DNA from: Candidatus Vogelbacteria bacterium
Lineage (GTDB): Bacteria > Patescibacteriota > Minisyncoccia > Phycocordibacterales > XYD1-FULL-46-19
Direction of reading: 5' to 3'
DNA length: 11,659 bases
NCBI GenBank assembly: GCA_011049365.1
Contig: DSBD01000017.1
Location: 1 to 11,659 of the forward strand
Position 1 is the first letter of the stretch, and each line of letters begins with the position of its first letter. The position numbers and the translations under genes were made by a program. Positions 1 through 5,087 of this stretch are shown in pieces. Under the pieces are notes generated by a model. The model did no database searches and was not told the origin of the DNA. It was given only the letters and a program-made list of their open reading frames with translations.

Positions 1-874
1 CATTTATCCTAATATCATCTAACTTAAAGAAAGCGTCATCATTTAATAATTTGGTCCTTATTCTAGTATTAATAGAAAGATTTTCGCCTATAAATGATTC
101 TATATCTTGAATATTGAGAAATTCGTAAATTTCCGCCAACCCTTCTTCCATTCCTTTCATCATTTCTTGCCTTTTGGTTTCAAATTTTTGTACGAAAATT
201 TCTGGCAAATTATTTTCTATCGTTTTTAAGTTTAGATTGACTAAAATATCAATCATTGCTTCTATATTACCGAAATCAACCCTATCGTTGGCAAATTCTT
301 TATCAGCCTTAAGATCAACTAGGAAAGTCATATCGGTCCAGACTTCGCCAGAAGATGATTTTAAGGATATTTTAGAATTTGATTTTATTTCTATATCAGG
401 AGCTTCTGATAGATTAATGAAAGATCTTTGAGCGATTTGTTCGGGAGTTAAACTTTCTTTAATGGGCATTCTAATAATTTCAGATTTCATAAGGAAATAG
501 CCACCCAAACCAATACCGGCGGCTATTATAAATACAATAAGTAAAATTAATATAATTTTAAGAATGCCATAAAGTCCACCTTTGTTTGAATTTATTGTCT
601 TTGTATTTGAAACTTGTGATTCTATAGGTCTAGAGTAGGGCATTTCTTCAGCATAGGGGGAATTTATATTTTTTGCTTCTTGAGGCACCTTGTCTTCTTG
701 GAATAATGGGGACTTAGTTTTAGATTGTGTTTGGGGACTGGCAATCTCAGTGAAAGCTTGGTCTATGTCTTCTTTCAACCAACCAACCTTACCTAATTTA
801 AGGTGAATTTCTTCTTTACTTTTTCCATTAGCCAGTTGATTTTTAATATAGTCTAATATTTCTTGATTGATCAT
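1..874 (-). CDS. Single-pass membrane protein of unknown function, 3' part cut by the window edge
   Basis: Reading the minus strand from ATG at 874, an open frame of 291 codons runs off the left edge with no stop, so this is the N-terminal part only. Residues 1-41 form a short charged, probably helical module (IxxQLANGKSKEEI...GWLKEDIDQAF) that I associate with many Parcubacteria membrane proteins. A Ser/Pro/Gln-rich linker follows to about 98, then one strongly hydrophobic segment at about 101-128 (GILKIILILLIVFIIAAGIG). The rest is a polar domain that would lie outside the cytoplasm, with predicted alternating strands and helices and no motif I recognise. The topology suggests a cytoplasmic sensor or adaptor head tied to an external domain. 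No Shine-Dalgarno precedes the start. It is transcribed away from the ROK gene. Function unknown; existence of the gene is near certain because of the long open frame and its sensible topology. Confidence 0.85.
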   Translation of the reverse strand, partial: MINQEILDYIKNQLANGKSKEEIHLKLGKVGWLKEDIDQAFTEIASPQTQSKTKSPLFQEDKVPQEAKNINSPYAEEMPYSRPIESQVSNTKTINSNKGGLYGILKIILILLIVFIIAAGIGLGGYFLMKSEIIRMPIKESLTPEQIAQRSFINLSEAPDIEIKSNSKISLKSSSGEVWTDMTFLVDLKADKEFANDRVDFGNIEAMIDILVNLNLKTIENNLPEIFVQKFETKRQEMMKGMEEGLAEIYEFLNIQDIESFIGENLSINTRIRTKLLNDDAFFKLDDIRIN

Positions 875-909
875 AATTATTTTTCTTATAATTATTAAAT
901 TCTTTATCA

Positions 910-918
910 ATTTTAACA
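910..918 (-). promoter_or_regulatory. Candidate extended -10 for the minus-strand membrane protein gene
   Basis: Read on the minus strand the sequence is TGtTAAAAT, an extended -10 element. It would start transcription near 903 and leave a leader of about 29 nt with no Shine-Dalgarno. No good -35 is seen at the matching distance. A second possible -10 (TATAAG) lies about 10 nt before the ATG. Weak call based on sequence alone. Confidence 0.3.
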
Positions 919-962
919 TCATTAATAAGGAATAAAAAGTTGATAACTCTTCTATGGGAATA

Positions 963-971
963 TGTTATAAT
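963..971 (+). promoter_or_regulatory. Extended -10 promoter of the ROK gene, predicting a leaderless mRNA
   Basis: The sequence TGtTATAAT is a perfect extended -10. It ends exactly 7 nt before the ATG at 979, so transcription should start at or next to the A of the start codon. A TTGATA lies upstream at 940-945, but the 20-bp spacer is too long for a normal -35, so the TG extension probably carries recognition. There is no Shine-Dalgarno. This position also argues that the in-frame TTG at 940 is not the start, because it would lie upstream of the transcript. Confidence 0.6.
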
Positions 972-978
972 CAAGCTA

Positions 979-1800
979 ATGTATTTACTTTTTGATATCG
1001 GTGGAACAAAGATTCGTTTAGCTTATTCGGCTGACCTAAAAAGTTTCTCTGAGCCAATAATAGAAAAAACACCTGCTAATTATAATGACGGTTTAGAACT
1101 TTTAAAGGAGATGTTTAATAGATTGGACATTGATAAGTCTTCTTTGGCGGCCGGAGGAGCCCCCGGGCCTTTTAATCACCAGAGGACTAAAATGGTTAAT
1201 ACGATTAATTTACCTGATTGGAAGTTGCGTCCTTTAAAAGATGATTTAGAGAAAATTTTTTCTTGCCCTGTTTTTTTGGAAAATGATACCGCGATGGTGG
1301 GTTTAGGAGAAGCTAGTTTTGGCGCTGGTCGTAATTCAGAAATTATGTCTTATTTTACCATTAGTACCGGAGTAGGAGGAGCAAAAATAGTCAATAAAAC
1401 TATTGACGAGACTCATTTGGGCTTTGAACCAGGTCACCAAATCATAATTTTAGATGAAAATCAGCAAATAACTGAGTTAGAGGATTTAATTTCTGGTCGA
1501 CAAGTTTCTTTAAAAACAGGTAAAAAGCCTTATGAAATAACAGATAATGATTTTTGGGATAAATTAGCTTTTTATTTTGCTTGTGGGTTAAATAATTCTT
1601 TAGTCCACTGGTCTCCCGATACAGTTATTGTTGGTGGTTCTATGATGAAAGAGCCGGGTTTGAAAATAGATAGAATAATTTTTCATTTAAAAAAGGTTAT
1701 GAAGATTTTTCCGGAACTGCCAGAAATTAAAAAAGCTGAATTGGGAGATTTTGGTGGTTTATACGGCGCGATGCATTATCTTGTTGATAAACAAATTTAA
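979..1800 (+). CDS. ROK-family sugar kinase (glucokinase-like), zinc motif absent
   Basis: A 273-residue protein starting at ATG 979; an in-frame TTG at 940 would add 13 residues but lies inside the promoter. It has the sugar kinase/Hsp70/actin fold signatures of the ROK family: phosphate-1 loop DIGGTK at 6-11, the sugar-binding and catalytic segment LENDTA at 100-105 with Asp103 as likely base, phosphate-2 loop STGVGGAKI at 129-137, and ExGH as EPGH at 150-153. The C-terminal IVGGS at 217-221 fits the adenosine motif. ROK kinases phosphorylate hexoses such as glucose, N-acetylglucosamine or N-acetylmannosamine with ATP in the cytoplasm. The usual CxCGxxGCxE zinc site after ExGH is missing; the chain goes almost straight to LEDLISG (168-174). 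No N-terminal helix-turn-helix, so a kinase rather than a repressor. Substrate cannot be read from the sequence. It appears monocistronic. Confidence 0.85.
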   Translation: MYLLFDIGGTKIRLAYSADLKSFSEPIIEKTPANYNDGLELLKEMFNRLDIDKSSLAAGGAPGPFNHQRTKMVNTINLPDWKLRPLKDDLEKIFSCPVFLENDTAMVGLGEASFGAGRNSEIMSYFTISTGVGGAKIVNKTIDETHLGFEPGHQIIILDENQQITELEDLISGRQVSLKTGKKPYEITDNDFWDKLAFYFACGLNNSLVHWSPDTVIVGGSMMKEPGLKIDRIIFHLKKVMKIFPELPEIKKAELGDFGGLYGAMHYLVDKQI

Positions 1801-1920
1801 GCTTGGTTATTTTTTATTTATTTATCTTTTAAAATCCCCTTATCTTATTTGATTAATTTTAAATCAGACTTGCCTAGTTATTTTTTTTGTCTTTTACTTA
1901 ATAAGAATTAACAATTTTGT

Positions 1921-1949
1921 TTGAATTTTTCTTCCAAGACTATTAAAAT
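1921..1949 (+). promoter_or_regulatory. Candidate sigma-70 type promoter of nrdJ
   Basis: TTGAAT at 1921-1926 and TAAAAT at 1944-1949 are separated by 17 bp, giving a start near 1956 and a 29-nt leader without a Shine-Dalgarno. A second TAAAAT at 1974-1979 ends 5 nt before the nrdJ ATG at 1985 and could give a nearly leaderless transcript instead. The rest of 1801-1984 is very AT-rich. I see no cobalamin riboswitch core, no NrdR box pair and no convincing terminator for the ROK gene in it. Confidence 0.5.
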
Positions 1950-1984
1950 AGGTAAGCGATTATCAAATAACTTTAAAATTATTT

Positions 1985-4312
1985 ATGTCTCCTTCAAAAA
2001 AGAATTCTTTCTCCAAAGAAATTAAAAAAATTATTAGAAGAGATGGGACCATTGTTGATTTTGATTTGAATAAAATTGCTTTGGCTATTGGTAAGGCCTT
2101 TAATGCTACTCAGGAAGGAGACGAAAGTGAGGCTAAGAAAATTGCTAGAAAAATATTAACTGAATTAAATAAAAGGGTTAAAAGTCGTGGAGAGGATTAT
2201 ATTCCCAGTGTCGAAGAGGTCCAAGATTTAGTTGAAAAAAGCCTTATTTTTGAACAAAAATCAGCTACTGCCAAGGCCTATATTCTTTATCGGGAAAGAC
2301 GCAGTGAAGTTAGGAGGATTAAGGGTGAAATTCCAGTCCATGTCCGTGATTTAGCTGAAAAGAGTAAAGAATATTTCCAAAATCCCTTAGGAGAATTTAT
2401 CTTTTATCGTTCTTATTCTCGTTGGCTAGAAGAAGAAAATCGCCGAGAGACTTGGATTGAGACAATTGATCGTTTTATGTCTTTTATGAGAGAGAACTTA
2501 GGCAAAAAATTAACTGAGAAAGAATATGAAGAAATTAGAGAGGCAATTTTAGAGCAAAAAGTGATGCCGTCAATGCGTCTTTTGTGGAGCGCGGGTCCGG
2601 CGGCCAGAAGATGTAATGTTTGTGCTTATAATTGTTCTTTTATTGCTCCATCAAAAATTCGTGATTTTGGTGAAATAATTTATCTTTTAATGTGTGGAAC
2701 TGGTGTTGGCTTTTCAGTAGAAAGTCAAACAGCTCAACTTTTACCCTTAATCAAAAGACAGTCGGGTGATATTTTACCTAATTTTGTAATTGAAGATAGT
2801 AAAGAAGGTTGGGCTGATGCTTTAATACATGGTCTCAGGGCTTGGTTTGAAGGTAAAGATGTATCTTTCGATTATTCAAAATTAAGACCATCAGGTGCTC
2901 GCTTAAAGACCATGGGTGGTCGTTCCTCTGGACCTGAACCGCTTAGAGAATTATTAACCTTTGTTAAAAGTAAAGTTTTAAGGCGTCAAGGCCGTCGTTT
3001 AACAAATCTTGATGTTCATGATATCTGTTGTAAAATCGGTGAAGCGGTGGTAGCTGGTGGAGTGAGGCGCAGTGCTTTAATATCACTTTCTGATTTAGAT
3101 GATAATGATATTCGCCATGCCAAAGATGGCCAATTTTATTTAACTGAACCTCAGAGGATGTTGGCTAATAATTCTGCTGTTTACTTGGAAAAACCCAGTA
3201 ATGCTGAATTTATAGAAGAATGGTTAGCTTTAATGAGGGGCGGTTCGGGAGAGAGAGGTATTTTTAATCGAGGCTCCTTAAAAGAACAAATGCCCACTAG
3301 GCGTTGGGAGTTATTTAAAAATCATTATGAAACTTCGGGTACAAATCCTTGCGGAGAAATAATTTTGCGTTCAAAACAGTTTTGTAATTTATCAGAAATA
3401 GTAGCTAGAGCTGATGATACTGAAGAGAGTTTGTTAAAAAAAGCCCGTTTAGCGGCCATCTTAGGAACTTATCAATCTAGTTTAACTAATTTTAAATACT
3501 TATCGAGAGAATGGAAGAGAAATTGTGAAGAAGAGAGATTATTGGGAATATCAATAACAGGTATGTGGGATTGTTCAATAACTAGAAAAGAAGAAGTTTT
3601 AAGTATGATAAAGGACGAGGTAATTAAAATAAATGAAGAATATGCTAAACGTTTCGGTATTAATCCTTCAACTAGCATTACTTGTGTCAAACCTTCGGGG
3701 ACAGTTTCGCAGTTAGTTGATTCTTCTTCGGGGATGCATCCACGATATTCTAAGTATTATATTCGTCGAATTAGAATTTCTGCTACTGATAGTCTTTTTA
3801 AAATGCTAAAAGATCAAGGAGTTCCTTATTTTCCGGAAATAGGTCAAGCTTATGACTCGGCTACTACTTATGTACTAGAATTTCCGGTTAAAGCTCCCGG
3901 GGGGTCGGTTTTTAAAGATGATTTAGATGCTATTGAGCAACTTGAATTTTGGAAGAAGGTCAAAGAAAATTATACTGAACACAACCCTTCGGTAACTATT
4001 TCGGTAGCTGAAGAAGAATGGATAAAAGTAGCGAATTGGCTTTATGATAATTGGGAGATAATAGGTGGTTTATCCTTTTTGCCTAAAGATAATCATGTTT
4101 ATAAATTGGCCCCCTATGAAGAAATAGATGCAGAACGTTATAAAGAAATGGCTGAGAAATTTAAGAATTTAGATTTCTCCAAGATTATCAGTTATGAACA
4201 AAGCGATAATACTCAAGGTTCCAAGGAATGGGCCTGTATTGGTAATTCTTGTGAAATAGAACCGATACCATTAGATAATTCTGAAGGGGAGAATAACCGG
4301 TCTGATAATTGA
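1985..4312 (+). CDS. nrdJ: Adenosylcobalamin-dependent (class II) ribonucleotide reductase with N-terminal ATP-cone
   Basis: A complete 775-residue enzyme that reduces ribonucleotides to deoxyribonucleotides in the cytoplasm, using adenosylcobalamin to make the active-site thiyl radical. Residues about 13-106 are an ATP-cone (RRDGTIVDFDLNKI ... YILYRERR), an allosteric activity switch. The catalytic barrel begins near 130 (NPLGEFIFYRSYSR). Active-site residues match the Lactobacillus RTPR type: Cys217 in YNCSF, Cys456 and Glu458 in NPCGE, Cys467 in FCNLSE, and the phosphate-binding PSGT at 570. The C-terminal pair Cys751/Cys756 (CIGNSC) is the shuttle that passes electrons from thioredoxin. 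Cys456 and Cys467 are 11 apart, as in RTPR Cys408/Cys419. The classical monomeric RTPR lacks an ATP-cone, so this is a variant architecture. Start at ATG 1985 has no Shine-Dalgarno. CPR bacteria generally do not make B12, so the cofactor is probably salvaged (inference). Confidence 0.95.
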   Translation: MSPSKKNSFSKEIKKIIRRDGTIVDFDLNKIALAIGKAFNATQEGDESEAKKIARKILTELNKRVKSRGEDYIPSVEEVQDLVEKSLIFEQKSATAKAYILYRERRSEVRRIKGEIPVHVRDLAEKSKEYFQNPLGEFIFYRSYSRWLEEENRRETWIETIDRFMSFMRENLGKKLTEKEYEEIREAILEQKVMPSMRLLWSAGPAARRCNVCAYNCSFIAPSKIRDFGEIIYLLMCGTGVGFSVESQTAQLLPLIKRQSGDILPNFVIEDSKEGWADALIHGLRAWFEGKDVSFDYSKLRPSGARLKTMGGRSSGPEPLRELLTFVKSKVLRRQGRRLTNLDVHDICCKIGEAVVAGGVRRSALISLSDLDDNDIRHAKDGQFYLTEPQRMLANNSAVYLEKPSNAEFIEEWLALMRGGSGERGIFNRGSLKEQMPTRRWELFKNHYETSGTNPCGEIILRSKQFCNLSEIVARADDTEESLLKKARLAAILGTYQSSLTNFKYLSREWKRNCEEERLLGISITGMWDCSITRKEEVLSMIKDEVIKINEEYAKRFGINPSTSITCVKPSGTVSQLVDSSSGMHPRYSKYYIRRIRISATDSLFKMLKDQGVPYFPEIGQAYDSATTYVLEFPVKAPGGSVFKDDLDAIEQLEFWKKVKENYTEHNPSVTISVAEEEWIKVANWLYDNWEIIGGLSFLPKDNHVYKLAPYEEIDAERYKEMAEKFKNLDFSKIISYEQSDNTQGSKEWACIGNSCEIEPIPLDNSEGENNRSDN

Positions 4313-4337
4313 TTTTAATATTATTTTGTTGTATAAT
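4309..4337 (+). promoter_or_regulatory. rnpB promoter overlapping the nrdJ stop codon
   Basis: TTGATT at 4309-4314 and TATAAT at 4332-4337 are separated by exactly 17 bp. The predicted start is 4344, which is the first base of the P1 helix of RNase P RNA. The -35 box shares bases with the nrdJ TGA stop (4310-4312). The agreement between promoter geometry and RNA 5' end makes this one of the better promoter calls in the window. Confidence 0.75.
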
Positions 4338-4343
4338 CAAGAA

Positions 4344-4770
4344 GGTTGGTTATTGGGTGATTGCTCTTTGATTTTTATTAAAGAGAGGAAAGTCCGAACT
4401 TTCTCCCTTTAATTAGGGAAAAAGGGTAGCGGGTAACTCCCGTCTGCCGTAAGGCAAGAGGTGCGAACAGAGACGCTGTATGACGAAAGAAATACAGATA
4501 CCTTAATTTATATTAAGGTAGAGCCTCTTATGTAAATAAGAGGGTGAAACGGCTAAATCCTTACCTGAAAGCAAGGCCGTGCCCAGCACCATTTTTACGG
4601 AACAAGTACTCAGTTATTAGTGAATTAAAGATATATTGAGTATTTAAATAATTGTTTTGTAAAAATGGTGCTGGGAGAGCCGCTTGAACTTTTTGGCAAC
4701 AAAAAGTCCAGATAGATAATCACCGCCTTTTGTAAAAAAGGTACAGAATTCGGCTTATAGATAACCGACC
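4344..4770 (+). ncRNA. rnpB: RNase P RNA, bacterial type A, with elongated P16 arm
   Basis: Catalytic RNA that removes 5' leaders from pre-tRNAs. The universal cores are intact: GAGGAAAGTCC at 4385-4395, the GAACAGAG block near 4465, GGTGAAACGGCTAAATCC near 4543-4560, AGATAGATAATCACC near 4710, and ACAGAATTCGGCTTAT at 4743-4758, which closes P4. P1 is 10 bp, 4344-4353 with 4761-4770. Hairpins matching P8/P9 (near 4429-4457), P12-P14 (three hairpins at about 4475-4542) and P18 (GCAA tetraloop, about 4687-4706) are visible. The AAGCAAGGC/GCCGCTT P15 helix and presence of P6, P16 and P17 make it type A. Unusual: P16 is a 24-bp stem (4582-4605 with 4652-4675), and the L17 loop offers an 8-nt match to 4407-4414 as a P6 pseudoknot. 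The tRNA CCA-binding GGU of L15 is not seen (GGGAGA instead of GGGUA). Identification is near certain; the helix details are by eye. Confidence 0.97.
4582..4675 (+). repeat. 24-bp inverted repeat forming the P16/P17 arm of RNase P RNA
   Basis: Arms 4582-4605 and 4652-4675 pair over 24 consecutive positions, 22 Watson-Crick and two G-U; the outer 17 bp are perfect. Inside, 4606-4612 (GTACTCA) pairs with 4637-4643 (TGAGTAT) as P17, leaving an 8-nt bulge on the 3' side and a 24-nt terminal loop. In E. coli the P16 helix is only about 7 bp. This is an internal part of rnpB, not a mobile element. Confidence 0.85.
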
Positions 4771-4773
4771 TTT

Positions 4774-4808
4774 AAAATAATACTCCATCTTTGATGGAGT
4801 ATTATTTT
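4774..4808. terminator. Symmetric bidirectional terminator between rnpB and the MerR-type gene
   Basis: A perfect 16-bp stem, 4774-4789 with 4793-4808, closes on a TTT loop. The left arm starts with AAAA and the right arm ends with TTTT, so the RNA from either strand ends in a hairpin followed by U residues. It begins 4 nt after the RNase P P1 helix and lies 4 nt beyond the stop of the convergent minus-strand gene, so it most likely ends both transcripts. Confidence 0.85.
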
Positions 4809-4811
4809 ATA

Positions 4812-5012
4812 TCACTCTATTTGTGTTCTTTTGTTTTTTATTTTATCAGTCATTTTCCCCAAATCACTCAGACGATAGAGGCGATAGCCGTTTTGGGGAT
4901 TTCTCTCGGCCTTTAGAAGACCTTTTTTATCCCAATCTCTTAGAGCACTAGTTGAAATACCAAGGATTTCGGCAGCTGATTTTATGGTGACCATCTCTTT
5001 TTTGATTAGCAT
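4812..5012 (-). CDS. Minimal MerR-family DNA-binding protein (HTH only)
   Basis: A 66-residue protein made almost entirely of a winged helix-turn-helix of MerR type. Residues 8-24 (VTIKSAAEILGISTSAL) give the helix-turn-helix, followed by RDWDKKGLL at 25-33 and the wing NGYRLYRLSDL at 41-51, where Arg44 and Tyr46 are typical DNA contacts. The last residues are a short basic tail. The long dimerising coiled coil and effector domain of full MerR proteins are absent, so it is closer to BldC, excisionase or other single-domain members. The start at 5012 is chosen over the internal Met7 because an AAGGA lies 4 nt upstream. It is divergent from the ligase-like gene, across a stretch of nested palindromes, and convergent with rnpB. 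Target genes are unknown; self-regulation and control of the divergent operon are reasonable guesses. Confidence 0.85.
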   Translation of the reverse strand: MLIKKEMVTIKSAAEILGISTSALRDWDKKGLLKAERNPQNGYRLYRLSDLGKMTDKIKNKRTQIE

Positions 5013-5016
5013 AATT

Positions 5017-5021
5017 TCCTT
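5017..5021 (-). promoter_or_regulatory. Ribosome binding site of the MerR-type gene
   Basis: AAGGA on the minus strand, 4 nt before ATG 5012. It is the only clear Shine-Dalgarno-like sequence in front of a gene in this window and it decides the start of the MerR-type gene. Confidence 0.6.
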
Positions 5022-5038
5022 TTATTTTTAAGATTTTT

Positions 5039-5087
5039 TGTTATAATTTAGATGTTAACCATAGAATCTATAATTATAATTAACATG
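5039..5087 (+). promoter_or_regulatory. Promoter and nested palindromes in front of the ligase-like gene
   Basis: An extended -10 TGtTATAAT ends at 5047, and two further TATAAT boxes lie at 5069-5074 and 5075-5080, just before the ATG at 5085. The same stretch holds an inverted repeat ATGTTAA (5052-5058) with TTAACAT (5081-5087), an 11-bp palindrome ATAGAATCTAT (5061-5071) and a 12-bp palindrome TAATTATAATTA (5071-5082). TATAAT-like boxes also occur on the minus strand here and may serve the divergent MerR-type gene. The palindromes could be its operator, but AT-rich DNA gives such repeats easily. Confidence 0.45.

Noticed and set aside
174..431. Plus-strand 85-codon open frame
   Set aside because: It is antisense to the long minus-strand gene at 1-874, whose product has a clear membrane topology. 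No start signal.
940..978. TTG start giving a 286-residue ROK protein
   Set aside because: The extra codons cover the extended -10 TGtTATAAT, and the family begins right at the DIGGTK strand, so ATG 979 fits better.
1801..1984. Cobalamin riboswitch, NrdR boxes, terminator or small ORF upstream of nrdJ
   Set aside because: No riboswitch core, no paired NrdR-like boxes, no ORF on either strand. The only hairpin, TGATT/AATCA near 1850-1870, has a 5-bp stem well separated from the T run at 1881, too weak to call.
3472..3690. Minus-strand open frame inside nrdJ
   Set aside because: Antisense shadow of conserved reductase motifs.
4582..4675. Long inverted repeat as an IS end, attachment site or stand-alone terminator
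   Set aside because: It lies inside rnpB exactly at P16/P17, flanked by conserved P15 and P18 sequences, so it is part of that RNA.
5052..5084. ATG 5052 as start of the ligase-like gene
   Set aside because: It lies only 4 nt after a TATAAT and its first codons are promoter-like TATAAT repeats. It stays possible as a leaderless start, but 5085 is preferred.
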